64,000 nucleotides of DNA from Schizochytrium sp. CCTCC M209059 (lineage: Eukaryota; Sar; Bigyra; Thraustochytrida; Thraustochytriidae): the NCBI GenBank assembly GCA_000818945.1, contig KN805406.1, positions 1-64,000 on the forward strand, given 5' to 3'. Below the pieces are notes generated by a model. It did no database searches, was not told where the DNA came from, and saw nothing but the letters and a program-made list of their open reading frames with translations. Shown piece by piece: positions 29,603 to 40,045 of this stretch. Position 1 is the first letter of the stretch. Each line of letters begins with the position of its first letter. The translations under genes were made by a program, and so were the position numbers.

Positions 29603-32332
29603 TCAAGTCGTTGGCGCAGACTTGGTCGAATTTTCGTCCTTGGAAAACACCAATTTGGCTGTTAGTAGTAGCGTGACGACATCCACCACCAAGAGCGTCA
29701 CCCCATCAAAGACGTATTTAGGAGCGAAAATAGCCCAGACCATCAGATGGCGACGCTCCGCTGCAACAAAAGCAGTCATGACAATGGATCGACATGCCTG
29801 CACGACGCCGAAAACGAGCAAGATAAACGCCCGCTCAGACGCCGATCTTGCCACTTGCGCCACTAGCCAAACTAGTACCATGTAAACCCCAAAAGTATTG
29901 GAACCCATCATGAGCCCTCCGCGAAAGTACTCGTACTCGTCAAAGCCCACAAATGGTGAAGCGTAGTGGAGCTTGTTGAAAAAGGACTCGTGACCCGTTG
30001 CAAAAAAGTAGGACATGGATGCCATTGACCAGAGCAGCGCAACAATCGCAGAGCTCTCCAGGCCTCGGCGTGCCCGATACTGCGTCAATGCGAAAATGTG
30101 CGCAAGAAAAAGGACGCAGGCTGATGGAGATGTCGGACCAACAAGCAAAAGATAGGGAAAGAGGAGTGCTGCCAAATGAGGCGCAATCGCGGCCATCGAC
30201 CCGCGCGCAAGTCCTACACACGCGCACGGCACGCCTAGTGCGTACACAAATCGAGGCAACCACAGTCGTCCTGTAGGAAAGACGCCGAGGCTCTGTGCTA
30301 GCCAGTGGCTCAACGTCGCCATCCCTTGAAGGCCGACAATGCAAACAATTAGCAAAGATGCACGCGAACTATGATGCAACCACGCCACCATGCAAACGAG
30401 CACCAAAAGACTGGGGAGTAGACAGAAAGCCCAGAACCAGAGATGGGCCAGGTCCCCCGGGACCGCTTCTTGTCCACGCCACCACTGAATATCGCTCAGT
30501 TCCACTGCGCATCGCGAACACAACGCAGCAACCAAGGCCGCTGATGTAGCAAAGAATTGGCGCGAGCGAAGAGCAATACATGCTGCGTACACTGCAACAG
30601 TCGTGGTGATAAAGACGACACCGCGCGCTTCGGAAACGATATAGCTGTTGGAGAGGCGTGACAGCATTTGCAAGATTGTCGCAAGGCCACACACTGCGCA
30701 GTCGGCCCATGATGTGGAGCAAAGCACACGATGCACAAATGGCAGTCGAAAGCTTGCAAGCATGGTCAAAAGTCCGCAAAGAGCGAGGAGGAAACCAGTC
30801 CCCATGTACTTGAGATTGAATTGCGTCCAGAGCGAACGGCCCTCTGCACTCGCTTGATGGAGGACACGCTGAGCCACAGCAAACGTTTCGCGATGAATTT
30901 CTACGATATCATCCTCTGAAAGGCCGGATGGATTTTCTTCCGCGGCGTGCATGCGGCGAAAGGCATTCTCTGTTTCGTTGCGAAGATCGTCGAGTAATTT
31001 CCTCGAAACACCTTGTTGAGCTCCGGCGCGATCTCCATAAGTGGAAAGATATCGAAGAACTTGACCCACGTTCACTTCCATGGCCTCGTTGAGCGAGCGG
31101 TATCGCTCGAGCCATGATTCGCCCACGAAGAAAAGCTCGGGAACAATCGCTCCTAGGTTTCCAAATGGGATCGGGAGACCGAGCAAAAGCGCGAGAGTGG
31201 GTGCAAGATCAATTTGCTGCACGTTGGGTCGTCGCAGGAGCTGCCATGCCTGATCGCTTGTGGCACTTTCAGAGGCGTGAGAGTCGTCATTAACGTGCAA
31301 GAGCGAAAGCTCTTCCATGAGGTCTTTACGCAATACAGCCGCATCATCGTCGGCATGCGCGGACCCCAGAAGCAAAGGGTTCGACGCATACACAAAAAGA
31401 GCAGCTCCTACTTCTTCCTCGGTGGCACCACCATGATTACCATCTTCGGTCATACCATGGTCACCAAAGATAAGCAAAACAGTGTCCTCAAAGCCGCCCT
31501 CGTCCATGGTTCGTACCACGTCATCAATGGCTTGGTTCATTTGCAAAAGTTTTCGCGTCATGTGGTCATTGTCAGGACCGTAGCGATGTCCGCAGTGGTC
31601 GACGCCGAGAAAGTGGCCCACGAGGAAACTCCAGTCATCCCGGCGCATTTCGGGAATCAAATGCTTTAGCACTCCCTCATCGACGGTGTGCAAATCCTTG
31701 ACATTAAAGGACGGATACGGATAGGCCCGATTAAACTGATTAGGAAAGAGGACTGTCCAGGTATCGTCCCCCATAAACGTGATATTTCGTGTGCCGTCGT
31801 TGATGAGAAGATCGATAAAGTTGTCCTCTGTAATTTCGATGCCCTCACTCGCTACATCGTCCTTGATTTCCATGAATGTTGGTAAACCGCCCGTGACAAT
31901 GCCTTTGAGACGCTGCATCGTTGTCGTTGGCGGATCTGCAAAGAAAGGCACGAGCATCGAGTGCGCAGGTCGCAGCATTAAGAGATCCCTTATTGCGGGC
32001 ATCTTGTTCTCAAACGGTCGCTGTGCATCCCGATGCTCCGCGTCTGGGTCCCATGCTGCAAAGTCGTACCTGAGAGCATCAATGACCAGGACAACTGCGC
32101 GCTTGAAGCGTGGCCGCGTCCAGCAGCCCCCGTGGGTGCTTGCTGTCCGCTTCTCGCTACTGCTCTTCGTAGCAGCGAGGGCATCGTCGCGCGGCGGCTC
32201 TGCGCATGAGCTCTTGTGAGGGAGCTCCACGCGCGTGAGGAAGAAGCCCTCGTTGAAGAGCAGAAGGCCCGCAAAGTGCAGCGCCGCCGCCACGAGCACT
32301 GCGCGCGCGAAGGCCCGTGCGCTCTTTTGCAT
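29603..32332 (-). CDS. PIGO: GPI ethanolamine phosphate transferase 3 (PIG-O/Gpi13)
   Basis: This 909-residue ER membrane enzyme adds ethanolamine phosphate to the third mannose of the GPI anchor, the group later joined to proteins. The N-terminal signal anchor (about 10-30) is followed by a luminal alkaline-phosphatase-superfamily domain. Metal and nucleophile motifs are VLVIDALRYDF (81-91), PPTTTMQRLKGIVTGGLPT (134-152), FMGDDTW (186-192), HFLGVDHCGHRYGP (240-253) and FGDHGMTEDGNHGG (289-302). AYPYPSFNVKDLHTVD distinguishes PIG-O from PIG-N and PIG-G. The C-terminal half has many hydrophobic helices. The start is ATG at 32332. The 3' end converges on the bestrophin-like gene with about 165 bases between. 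Confidence 0.93.
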   Translation of the reverse strand: MQKSARAFARAVLVAAALHFAGLLLFNEGFFLTRVELPHKSSCAEPPRDDALAATKSSSEKRTASTHGGCWTRPRFKRAVVLVIDALRYDFAAWDPDAEHRDAQRPFENKMPAIRDLLMLRPAHSMLVPFFADPPTTTMQRLKGIVTGGLPTFMEIKDDVASEGIEITEDNFIDLLINDGTRNITFMGDDTWTVLFPNQFNRAYPYPSFNVKDLHTVDEGVLKHLIPEMRRDDWSFLVGHFLGVDHCGHRYGPDNDHMTRKLLQMNQAIDDVVRTMDEGGFEDTVLLIFGDHGMTEDGNHGGATEEEVGAALFVYASNPLLLGSAHADDDAAVLRKDLMEELSLLHVNDDSHASESATSDQAWQLLRRPNVQQIDLAPTLALLLGLPIPFGNLGAIVPELFFVGESWLERYRSLNEAMEVNVGQVLRYLSTYGDRAGAQQGVSRKLLDDLRNETENAFRRMHAAEENPSGLSEDDIVEIHRETFAVAQRVLHQASAEGRSLWTQFNLKYMGTGFLLALCGLLTMLASFRLPFVHRVLCSTSWADCAVCGLATILQMLSRLSNSYIVSEARGVVFITTTVAVYAACIALRSRQFFATSAALVAALCSRCAVELSDIQWWRGQEAVPGDLAHLWFWAFCLLPSLLVLVCMVAWLHHSSRASLLIVCIVGLQGMATLSHWLAQSLGVFPTGRLWLPRFVYALGVPCACVGLARGSMAAIAPHLAALLFPYLLLVGPTSPSACVLFLAHIFALTQYRARRGLESSAIVALLWSMASMSYFFATGHESFFNKLHYASPFVGFDEYEYFRGGLMMGSNTFGVYMVLVWLVAQVARSASERAFILLVFGVVQACRSIVMTAFVAAERRHLMVWAIFAPKYVFDGVTLLVVDVVTLLLTAKLVFSKDENSTKSAPTT

Positions 32333-32881
32333 GGTTCAACTGTTTTGATTGGGTCTCGTTTTGCCCATTTGCAGTGCGCGAGTGTTGAGATCCTCTAGAT
32401 TCGCCACCGTGTCACAGGTTCGCAAGGTGGGCCCATTTTCACAGGTCGATTCACCGCAAAAGACAATTTCGCGAGTGTCGTAGTCCCTGGCTGACAGAAC
32501 GGATGACGAATAAGCGCAACAAAACCAAACAAGCAAGCGCCAACGAAATAATGGAGCACAAGGAGAAAATAAAGTTTTGAAGGGGGGGGTGGTTCGACGC
32601 GTTAAACACGAACGCATGTAAACGCATCGCTCTAATCATTGGTTTCACTACCAATGCGAAAACAGGATAGGCCCTATGCCTGGCTCTTTATCATGTGGAA
32701 AGTCTGGAAATACCCCAAGAAGCATGTGTATACATACCACTCAAGGACCTAGAAAGAACACCTGCTACGTGCTGACTTGGGGAGCGCGCATTTGAACGAA
32801 AAGAAAAGAGTTCGGAATCGAGAGACAGAAAAACAAATGGAAAGGTGAGCATGCGACTGTATCTAAAAGTGGAGAACAAAC
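32333..32881. other. Spacer upstream of PIG-O
   Basis: About 550 bases between two same-strand genes. A G8 run lies near 32583. No gene or distinct repeat was seen. Confidence 0.5.
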
Positions 32882-33433
32882 TCATGGCTTTAGCACCGTG
32901 AGTTCATCGAAACCGGTGCACTCGTCGAACTCGCGATTCCAACGTAAATCTTCGCATTCCCCGAGAACCACCTCCGCAGTGGTAAAGACAGGTATATCGC
33001 CCATAAGATGGCCTCCAATGACATTGCCCTTTGCATCGCCCAGAGAAATGTGCAAATGGCACTTTCCGTCTTGGGCAACGGTACCGATAAGTGAGAGGAT
33101 TTCGTACCGCCCCTCGAGTCGGAGAGTCTCATTTTGGTGGTTACGGTCAGCATTTGCCAGACGGATATGTGCGCCCTCGCAGCTGCCTACGCAAGAGAGA
33201 ACAGTACCGGCTTGAAGATTGTTTTCCTTGGCAAGCGCCAAGATGCCTTTTTTGATATCTTGCTTGTTTGTCAAGCGCACTGCGCACACCCGAAATCCAG
33301 AGGTCGAAGTCTGCTGCTTCAGGACGCGTCGCTGCGCTACAAGCACGGCAATGCCCGCCATGGCCCCGGCAACTGCTGCGATCGCCAGGTCTCGCAGAGA
33401 AATCCCCAAAGTTGTTGACGCGGTTGTGGCCAT
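32882..33433 (-). CDS. PPC/DUF296-domain protein with N-terminal membrane anchor
   Basis: The protein has 183 residues from ATG 33433. The frame is open for a further 76 codons upstream but only from a TTG, and that part is basic and unlike a domain. Residues 14-34 form a hydrophobic helix (LRDLAIAAVAGAMAGIAVLV), probably a membrane or organelle anchor. Residues 45-165 match the PPC (plants and prokaryotes conserved, DUF296) fold: GTVLSCVGSCEGAHIRLAN, EGRYEILSLIGTV, HLHISLGDAKGNVIGGHL. The histidines in HLHIS and GGHL are those that bind metal in bacterial members. Plant versions are joined to AT-hooks; none is present here. Function is unknown. Confidence 0.75.
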   Translation of the reverse strand: MATTASTTLGISLRDLAIAAVAGAMAGIAVLVAQRRVLKQQTSTSGFRVCAVRLTNKQDIKKGILALAKENNLQAGTVLSCVGSCEGAHIRLANADRNHQNETLRLEGRYEILSLIGTVAQDGKCHLHISLGDAKGNVIGGHLMGDIPVFTTAEVVLGECEDLRWNREFDECTGFDELTVLKP

Positions 33434-34002
33434 CTTGCAGTATCCCGTGTCGCGTCGAAGCAATGCAACGTCACAGGCCTCGCGGTGTGATGAGAAGAGA
33501 AACGAACAATGCCGACAGCCTCGGCCCGTGCGAACCTTGGGGGCAGCGGCAGCACGTGCTTGCTGCCTGGCGATCAGCTGTCTTCTTTGCCGCTTTGGTG
33601 GACCGTCGACAATAAAGGTGGACGTGGTTCTTTTCTCTTTCCGCTTGTATAGGAAGTGCAACCTTCCTGCGACTTGCCTATCTTTCAGTATAGATAATTC
33701 TCTTTGGGTTCGTGAAACAGATCAAGAGCAGCAGCGAGACGCTACAATTGCTATCCTTCACGCCTCATGCGGTCTCTTCCTCCGTTCATACGCAATCTTG
33801 AAGATCAGTCTCGCAAAGTTTGCAAGCGTAGGCCCAGCATCTACCGATTAATTTTTCGGCGCTATTCTGCGCCGAAGTTTGTTCATCCGTTTACGCATGT
33901 TTTGCGTTTTCTTTTTGTGAAACCTTTGACTTGATCTTGATCATCCGCACGCCCGAGGTTCCCTCCCTTGCCTAATTCGGCTTGGCGAATCGCGTGCAAA
34001 CG
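33434..34002. other. Divergent promoter region
   Basis: About 570 bases lie between the - strand PPC gene and the + strand gene at 34003, so the region probably holds two promoters. No repeat stands out. Confidence 0.5.
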
Positions 34003-34842
34003 ATGAGTTTCCTTCCGCCGCGCAAGTCGACACTCGAGCCTCCACCTAGCTTTCCAGCACCTGCGCCACGGTCCCCCGTATCAAACGAGCAGCCGCAGCA
34101 GCAGCAGGAACACCAAAAGGAGCAAAAGGAGCAAAAGTCGTGTCATAATGAACGAGGAAAAAAAGCAAAGCCTGCCATCTTTAAGATGATGGGCAGTACG
34201 CCCTGGTTTGAAACGAGCTGCAATGACTTAAACGCAAACGTGGACATCAGCGCAAACGATGCACGTTTAGAGCAAAATAACCAAAGCCAAAAGATTACAG
34301 AAGGTAGCCACACATATCGGCCTGCAGAGTCTGCCGACGATCAATGGTCCGTACAGTCTATCGACAGCGCTGCTGAGGAAAAGATAAGTCCATCTATCAC
34401 AGACTCCGACGTCTCTCGTGAGTCCCAAAGCATCTCGCATTCGTTGCCTTCTCCTCGAAACGATGCTCGGGAAGAGAAATGTAGTCCTTCCGAGGATCCA
34501 AAGTCGAGTCCATGCCACGGTGCTGGTCCCGTGAGCACTGCCCAAAAGGCCACACAAACAGACACGATTGACTCGAGCGAGGAGCTTGAACGTTTGCGTG
34601 CCGAAGTCGAAAGTTTGCGCTTCGAAAAGAGCATCTGGGAGGCTAAGCTGGAACGCGCTCGCGTTCGTAAATCTTCTCCCAAACGCTCTTCTCCGAGCGA
34701 AACCTCTGCCTCGCAGCAGCACCTAGCAGAGACGCGTCATCGGCCATTTGTGAGCACGCTAGGGGACGCGAGCAACACAAATTTCAATGCCATGCTTTTG
34801 GGTTTGCGACCCGATATTTCGCAAGCCCGTCCCAAGTCATGA
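34003..34842 (+). CDS. Hypothetical low-complexity protein with short coiled coil
   Basis: The protein has 279 residues from ATG 34003 (an upstream TTG in frame is ignored). The N-terminus is Pro-rich, then Gln/Lys/Glu-rich (residues 30-45). The middle is Ser/Asp/Glu-rich and probably disordered. Residues about 190-220 (SSEELERLRAEVESLRFEK) form a short heptad coiled coil, followed by a basic Ser-rich tail. No catalytic motif was recognised. A scaffold or regulatory role would be a guess. Confidence 0.65.
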   Translation: MSFLPPRKSTLEPPPSFPAPAPRSPVSNEQPQQQQEHQKEQKEQKSCHNERGKKAKPAIFKMMGSTPWFETSCNDLNANVDISANDARLEQNNQSQKITEGSHTYRPAESADDQWSVQSIDSAAEEKISPSITDSDVSRESQSISHSLPSPRNDAREEKCSPSEDPKSSPCHGAGPVSTAQKATQTDTIDSSEELERLRAEVESLRFEKSIWEAKLERARVRKSSPKRSSPSETSASQQHLAETRHRPFVSTLGDASNTNFNAMLLGLRPDISQARPKS

Positions 34843-35908
34843 GATCACCTTGCGTTGCTAGGAACGAGAGCAATAGTATACTTTGACTGTGCGTGCGTGT
34901 GTGCTACATTTGTTTTTGTTCCTTTCTCTCTCTGGGGCTTGCGTTGCCATTCGCTTCTTGGCGCGTGCTTGCGGGGTTCTCCATAGCGAGCACCCCGTAT
35001 GATCCCCAACTGTGGTGTTCCTCCCCCATCAGACGCGAACCTTCCCCTGACGGGTCTGTGGCACGCGTCGCACGCACCCCGATCTCCGCAGACCTTCCCC
35101 GCCTCGATCCAGGCGCGGCCCGCTGCCTCCTTGCCTGCCGTGGGCCTGCCTGCCTGTCCGTGCAAAAGCAGCGCCCTTCTCTCATCTCCAGCCGCATCCC
35201 CGCTGCCTGTCGTCTCCCTTTTTGCGCAACCCTTTTTCCATGTTCGAAAAGCCCGAGTTGGGAGCGGTTATCACCGCGACGCGCTCGCGACCCTCGCTCG
35301 AGGCGCGTCGCGGGCGCCCGCGCCCGCAGAGCAGGCTGCGCAGACAGGGCCTGGGAGCGCGGGGAGACCGCAGCCTCGCGCGAGCGAGCGAGCGAGCGAG
35401 CGAGCGAGGCCTCGGGGCAAGGCAGGCAGGCAAGACAGCTGAGCCGCGGGGGCTCGAGTCGAAGGCGGCGGTTGCGCCCGTGCTCGGTAAGAGCGCCCAA
35501 GGAGCAGACAAGAGCAGAACTCTGGCCCTCGCCAGGACGAAACCGTCGCGGTCCTCGAGAGACACGCGGGCTCGGCGCAGGGCTGGCTAGCTAGCCGCCG
35601 CCTTGCTTGCTTGCTTGCTCGCTTGCTTGCTTGCTTAGTTGCTTACGTGCTTGCTTAGTTGCTTGCTTGGCTTACGAGCTCGCGTGGCTGCCTTGAGATA
35701 GAGGCGCTTGCTCGCAGGACCGGTCGGCGACAAGGTTGCAGACTTGCTTCTCGACCTGCTTCGACGGAGACAGCACACGCGTCTCGGGCGAGCGAGCGAG
35801 CGAGCGAGCGAGTAGCAAGGGAACGAAGGACGGGCGAAGAAAGGCGCAGAGCGTAGAAGCGACGGGTCGTCCGAGCCGCCGCGGGCTCCAGAGAGAAAAC
35901 AGAAAACG
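34843..35908. other. Repeat-rich upstream region of the MAP65/Ase1 gene
   Basis: GC-rich DNA with GCGA runs (about 35381-35409 and 35788-35812) and a GCTT/TTGC run (about 35601-35670). Overlapping Arg/Ala/Ser-rich open frames are not supported as genes. Confidence 0.5.
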
Positions 35909-37555
35909 ATGGAGCAGCCGTCACTCTGCGGGACAGAGGACCACCTCCCGGCGCCCCCGCGACAGCCCGCCACGCCGCCCGTAGCGGCGATGGCATCAAT
36001 GTCGATGTCGGGCAGCCTAAACGAGGAGGGCGTGAGGACGGGCATCTCGATTGTCGAGCTGCAGAAATTGCAAAAATTGTCCAAGGAGACCACCGAGAAG
36101 CTGCACCGCGTCTGGGACGAAATGGGCCTCTCCCCCGAAGAGCGCAGTCTCCAGCTCAACTCGCTGCTCGAGGCCGTCGAGACGGTCTTTACCCAAAAGG
36201 TGGGTGACGAAGTGGCTCTTCGCGACGAGTACATTAGCGCCGCGGCTTCGCTGGAGAAGGAGATTGACGCCATCTCGGAGCAGCTTGGCATGCCGCGAAA
36301 GCACTTTCCACATGGCGATAGTGGCAACCTCATGGTCAAGCTGACGTGGCTTCGCAGCCACCTCGCCGACTTTCAGGCCATCAAGGAGGAGCGTATGACC
36401 AAGCTCGAGGACATGTGCACCCGGCTTCAGGAGATCCGCATTCAGATGGGCGAGATCGAGGACAACCAGCTCATGGACCTCGACGCCTTCTTGACGCAGG
36501 AGGCCATGCAGGACTACGAATCCAAGCTCATTGAGGCCACGCACCAAAAGACGCGACGCATCGCAGCCATCCAGGAGACCATCCGGGATATTACGGCTCT
36601 CTTTGAAGAGCTTGAATACGATATTCAGGATGACATTGACAAGGCCATCATGGAGGGGGGTGAAGGTCTTGGTATCGATATGGACGCTGTGGCCATTCTG
36701 AGCCAGCGCGCCCGCGAGCTTACGGACGAAAAGATCTCGCGTACCGAGCGTCTCAAGCAGCTGGGATCCCAGATTCAGCCTCTTTGGGAGCGCCTTGATG
36801 TCGACACCGATACGCGGCAAAAGTTCTTCATGGACAACAGAGGCCTTGGCGTCGGCGTCATTCGTCAGTGCGAGCTCGAGCTCGAGCGCCTCATTCACCT
36901 CAAGCAAGAGATGATGGGCGACTTGATCCGCAACGCTCAGGCCAAGATCCTGGAACTCTGGGACGAAATGAAGTTCGACGACGAGCAGCGCGAGGCATTT
37001 ACTCATGCTCACATGATGGCCCCCATTTGCGAAGACACGCTCATTGCCCACGAGGAAGAAATCGCCGTGCTCAACATCCAGGCCGAGCTGTACCGTCCCA
37101 TTCTCAAGGCTGTCGAGCGATACGAGCAGCTTTGCGAGGAGCGCGATGACTACGAGGCCAAGATCCAGGACAGCAGCCGCCTGCTCAGCCGCAAGGGTGG
37201 ATCTGCGCTCCGCGAGGAAGAGGCCCAGCGCCGCCGTGTCACCCAGGGCTTGCCACGCACCATCGAAAAGATCAAAAACACCATTGCCGAGTACGAGGAA
37301 GACCACGGACCGTTCGTTCTCAATGGCCGTCGTTTCGTTGAGACCATGGACGAGATGGAGATGGAGCACGCGCGCCAGCTTGCCGAGGCAAAGGAGCGCA
37401 AGAAGAAGAGCAAGGATACCAAGGAAGACTACTTTCCAGGTAGTGCCTCGCGCATTCCGGGACGGACACCCAGCAAAAAGTCTGCAGCAGGCACACCAGG
37501 TGGCCCAGGCTCATCGCAGCGCACGCGTCCACCTTTGGGCTCGCGGAATTACTAA
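35909..37555 (+). CDS. MAP65/Ase1/PRC1-family microtubule bundling protein
   Basis: The protein has 548 residues, ATG at 35909. Family members are antiparallel coiled-coil dimers that cross-link microtubules in the spindle midzone. The N-terminal dimerisation region begins with LHRVWDEMGLSPEERSLQLN (about residues 64-85), the typical W-E-x-G signature, and long coiled coils run to about 330. A second W-E motif (ILELWDEMKFDDEQREAF) opens the conserved spectrin-like microtubule-binding domain, followed by ERYEQLCEERDDYEAK. The C-terminus (about 490-548) is basic and rich in Ser, Gly and Pro (SRIPGRTPSKKS), as in other members, and may carry CDK/SP-type regulation. The length is close to the family norm. 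Confidence 0.9.
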   Translation: MEQPSLCGTEDHLPAPPRQPATPPVAAMASMSMSGSLNEEGVRTGISIVELQKLQKLSKETTEKLHRVWDEMGLSPEERSLQLNSLLEAVETVFTQKVGDEVALRDEYISAAASLEKEIDAISEQLGMPRKHFPHGDSGNLMVKLTWLRSHLADFQAIKEERMTKLEDMCTRLQEIRIQMGEIEDNQLMDLDAFLTQEAMQDYESKLIEATHQKTRRIAAIQETIRDITALFEELEYDIQDDIDKAIMEGGEGLGIDMDAVAILSQRARELTDEKISRTERLKQLGSQIQPLWERLDVDTDTRQKFFMDNRGLGVGVIRQCELELERLIHLKQEMMGDLIRNAQAKILELWDEMKFDDEQREAFTHAHMMAPICEDTLIAHEEEIAVLNIQAELYRPILKAVERYEQLCEERDDYEAKIQDSSRLLSRKGGSALREEEAQRRRVTQGLPRTIEKIKNTIAEYEEDHGPFVLNGRRFVETMDEMEMEHARQLAEAKERKKKSKDTKEDYFPGSASRIPGRTPSKKSAAGTPGGPGSSQRTRPPLGSRNY

Positions 37556-38064
37556 TTTGCGCGCTTCGTCTCGCGCCTTTCACATGATGAACTTCAACCC
37601 GCAGCAACAACAAAACAAAAACAAAACACAAGAAAACACACGTATGGATGCCCCGGGCACATACCGACCTGTTACCCTGCTCGCACGCTTGTCATCCGCG
37701 CGCGAGCATGAGGAAGATTCCTGAGCAAGCAGAGCACAAGAAGAACTCGTAAAATTTGAGAGGATGCCACAAACGATACAATTTCATTTCATCTTGGTCT
37801 TGATCTTGGTCTCGATCGTGATTGTGATCGTGATCTTGACGTCTTTGGGAGGCTTCACATCAATGTTGCTATGAGCAACACAGAGGAGTCAAAGCACCAA
37901 TTTCTTTGCCCAAACAACCGTCTCTTGAATTTTCGGAGCAAATTCACCAGCTCATGAGAGCCTTTTTCAATGTAAACGTGAACTTTTATGAAACGACGAA
38001 TAAAAAAAGATGATAAGGCCTTTAGAATAAATATGCCACACTGTGGGAATGAATAAAGTCCGTC
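37556..38064. other. Spacer between convergent genes
   Basis: AT-richer 3'-3' spacer with a degenerate TCTTGA/TCTTGG/GTGATC repeat at about 37795-37845. No gene was seen. Confidence 0.5.
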
Positions 38065-39096
38065 TCACCAGCCAAATAAGATTTGACCAATGTTCACCAT
38101 GAGGTGCCGCGTCTGTGTTGGGACGCGAACCTGATCCAAATTGATGGCGTGGCCACGCGGGTAGACGACGGGGAAACATGGCGAATGAATCGGCTCTCCG
38201 GGCTGTAATTGATGAATGCAGAGGTTTTTTCGCATTGTTTCAACATCTCGACTCTCCTTGAATGTGGCATTGCCTTGCACAAAGCGTCCCACGAGCGAGA
38301 AACGCTCATGAATCATGGCTTCTTGTTTAATGGGCTGTGAGCGGTGAAACGTGTGGTCTGTAAAGAAAAGCACATCACCGCGTCGAAAGTCAAAGACTGT
38401 GCCGACCTTGTCGAAGTGATCTTGGCAAGCCTTGGAGCATCCGTCGCTCGGCTCAGCTTGGCAATCTGGAGATACCTTGGTGAAATCGCCCATAAAGATG
38501 CTCCCACCTGTGCGATCCGCGTCAAGGTCGATGAGCGGGATCCAGGCACTCACGCCCTGAGCCTCGGCCCGCTCGACAATGTCGAAACTGGTCGAGTCCT
38601 TGTGCCACTTGCCTAGAAAGCGTGGTCTCACACCACGCGGAATGCCGTACACAATGTCTGCCAGCATACGTACCGTTTTGTTGCCGATGAGCTGAGACAC
38701 TACCATAGGGACAGGGCCCTCGAACCACAAGGCTCTGACCAGACGACTTTCGGTCCAGATCATGTCAATGGAGAGCGAGCTACCGAAGGCCCAATTGAGG
38801 GCCCACGCGACGGGGGCCAGCCAGTTCGGGAAGACCGACCTCGGCCGGTTCTGATACAGCGTCTCGACGATTTCGCGCGAGAGTAGGCCTCGCACGACCA
38901 GATATCCGGTCCTATTAAAGTGCTCAATCTGCTCTTCGCTCAGCTCGACGTCCATGCCGCTCATGTCCGGAACGCGTGTGCTCTCTCGAACCCATTTGGT
39001 CAGCTGCTCGTCTAGCTCTGTTTCCGCCACGAGCAGCCACCACGCGAGGACGGCCACGCTTAGGATCTCGACGGCCTTGAGTTCGCTCCCAAACAT
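38065..39096 (-). CDS. Phytanoyl-CoA dioxygenase (PhyH)-like Fe(II)/2-oxoglutarate oxygenase
   Basis: The protein has 343 residues, ATG at 39096. Residues 8-25 are hydrophobic and act as a signal anchor. The oxygenase domain starts near residue 52 with LSEEQIEHFNRTGYLVVRGL, the usual PhyH N-terminal motif. The iron-binding facial triad is visible: H165 and D167 in KWHKDS, and H251 in DHTFHRSQP. R265 in HERFSLVG is placed to bind 2-oxoglutarate. IPLIDLDADRTGGSIFMGDF is the core strand region. Members hydroxylate lipids or small molecules; the substrate here is unknown. The anchor suggests an endomembrane location. Confidence 0.82.
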   Translation of the reverse strand: MFGSELKAVEILSVAVLAWWLLVAETELDEQLTKWVRESTRVPDMSGMDVELSEEQIEHFNRTGYLVVRGLLSREIVETLYQNRPRSVFPNWLAPVAWALNWAFGSSLSIDMIWTESRLVRALWFEGPVPMVVSQLIGNKTVRMLADIVYGIPRGVRPRFLGKWHKDSTSFDIVERAEAQGVSAWIPLIDLDADRTGGSIFMGDFTKVSPDCQAEPSDGCSKACQDHFDKVGTVFDFRRGDVLFFTDHTFHRSQPIKQEAMIHERFSLVGRFVQGNATFKESRDVETMRKNLCIHQLQPGEPIHSPCFPVVYPRGHAINLDQVRVPTQTRHLMVNIGQILFGW

Positions 39097-39635
39097 TGCT
39101 CTTTATGCTTTCCTTGCCTTGCCTTGCAACGACCACGACGGTGCGAGTGGGTGAATAAAAAGACCCCAAAAGACTCTTCTCCCCTCTCCCCTTCCCTCCG
39201 CGCCCCTCCTCTTTCGTCACAAACCCTCGGCCTTGCCCTCGTGCGCGTCCTCGGGCTCGGGCTCTGCGCCGCAAAGACTAGCTCGAATCGGGATTGGATG
39301 CCCGATGCGGCCGACTTGTGTTACGATGGTGTCGATGTCGATGAGCGGGTCCCACGCTCGACCCACCGGCCCCTGCCGCCAGCCCGGCCTGCCTGCAGAG
39401 GCGCGCCCGGCCGCCAATCGAGCGCGGCGTGCCTGCGCCTTTGCGGGCCCGTCTCTCGCTGCCTCGCGCGAATGCGGTTTGCGGAATCGAGCCGGGACCT
39501 GAAGAAAAGTCCGTGGGACTGGCGGAATTCATCCTCGGTCACTCACCAGTATGGATGGATCCATCCGTCCATCCATCGATCGAGCGAGCCCGATCATGCC
39601 ACGGATGGTCGATCGACCGCTCCACCGAAGCGAAA

Positions 39636-39697
39636 CAACGCAACGCAACGCAACGCAACGCAACGCAACGCAACGCGACGCAACGCAACGCAACGCG
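39636..39697. repeat. (CAACG)n pentanucleotide repeat
   Basis: About 12 CAACG units, two of them changed to CGACG or CGACA. A related (CGTTG)n run, its reverse complement, occurs near 10515-10540. Confidence 0.93.
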
Positions 39698-40013
39698 ACA
39701 CATTGCAGCGCTCAGCAAACCAAGCAAGGAGTGCATCGCACTGCCGAGCATGCCAAAGTCGAAGGCGACGCAAATGTGCTAGTAGAAGAATCCTGGGCAA
39801 GAATGGTCGCTGCGTGGGGCCGCTTCTTCGTCCGTTCTCGCGCGCGGAAAAGGTCCTACGATGTCTCTGGCGTCACGGTCCTCGGGGCTGCTCAGACGGA
39901 GCCGCGTTGTGGCCAAAGCAGGCACCTTGAGAACGGCTGGACCCGCTGCGTTTGGGGGGTCAACTTGCGGACGAGGCGTGGACCCGACGCGACCTCCCGA
40001 CTAGTGCAGAAAC

Positions 40014-40044
<31 letters not shown>

Positions 40045-40045
40045 A
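40014..40045. repeat. (TGC)n trinucleotide repeat
   Basis: About ten TGC units in the divergent spacer between the PhyH-like and Mtr4 genes. Confidence 0.93.

Noticed and set aside
36017..37369. A 450-residue - strand open frame inside the MAP65/Ase1 gene
   Set aside because: Antisense shadow; the + strand carries the recognisable family motifs.
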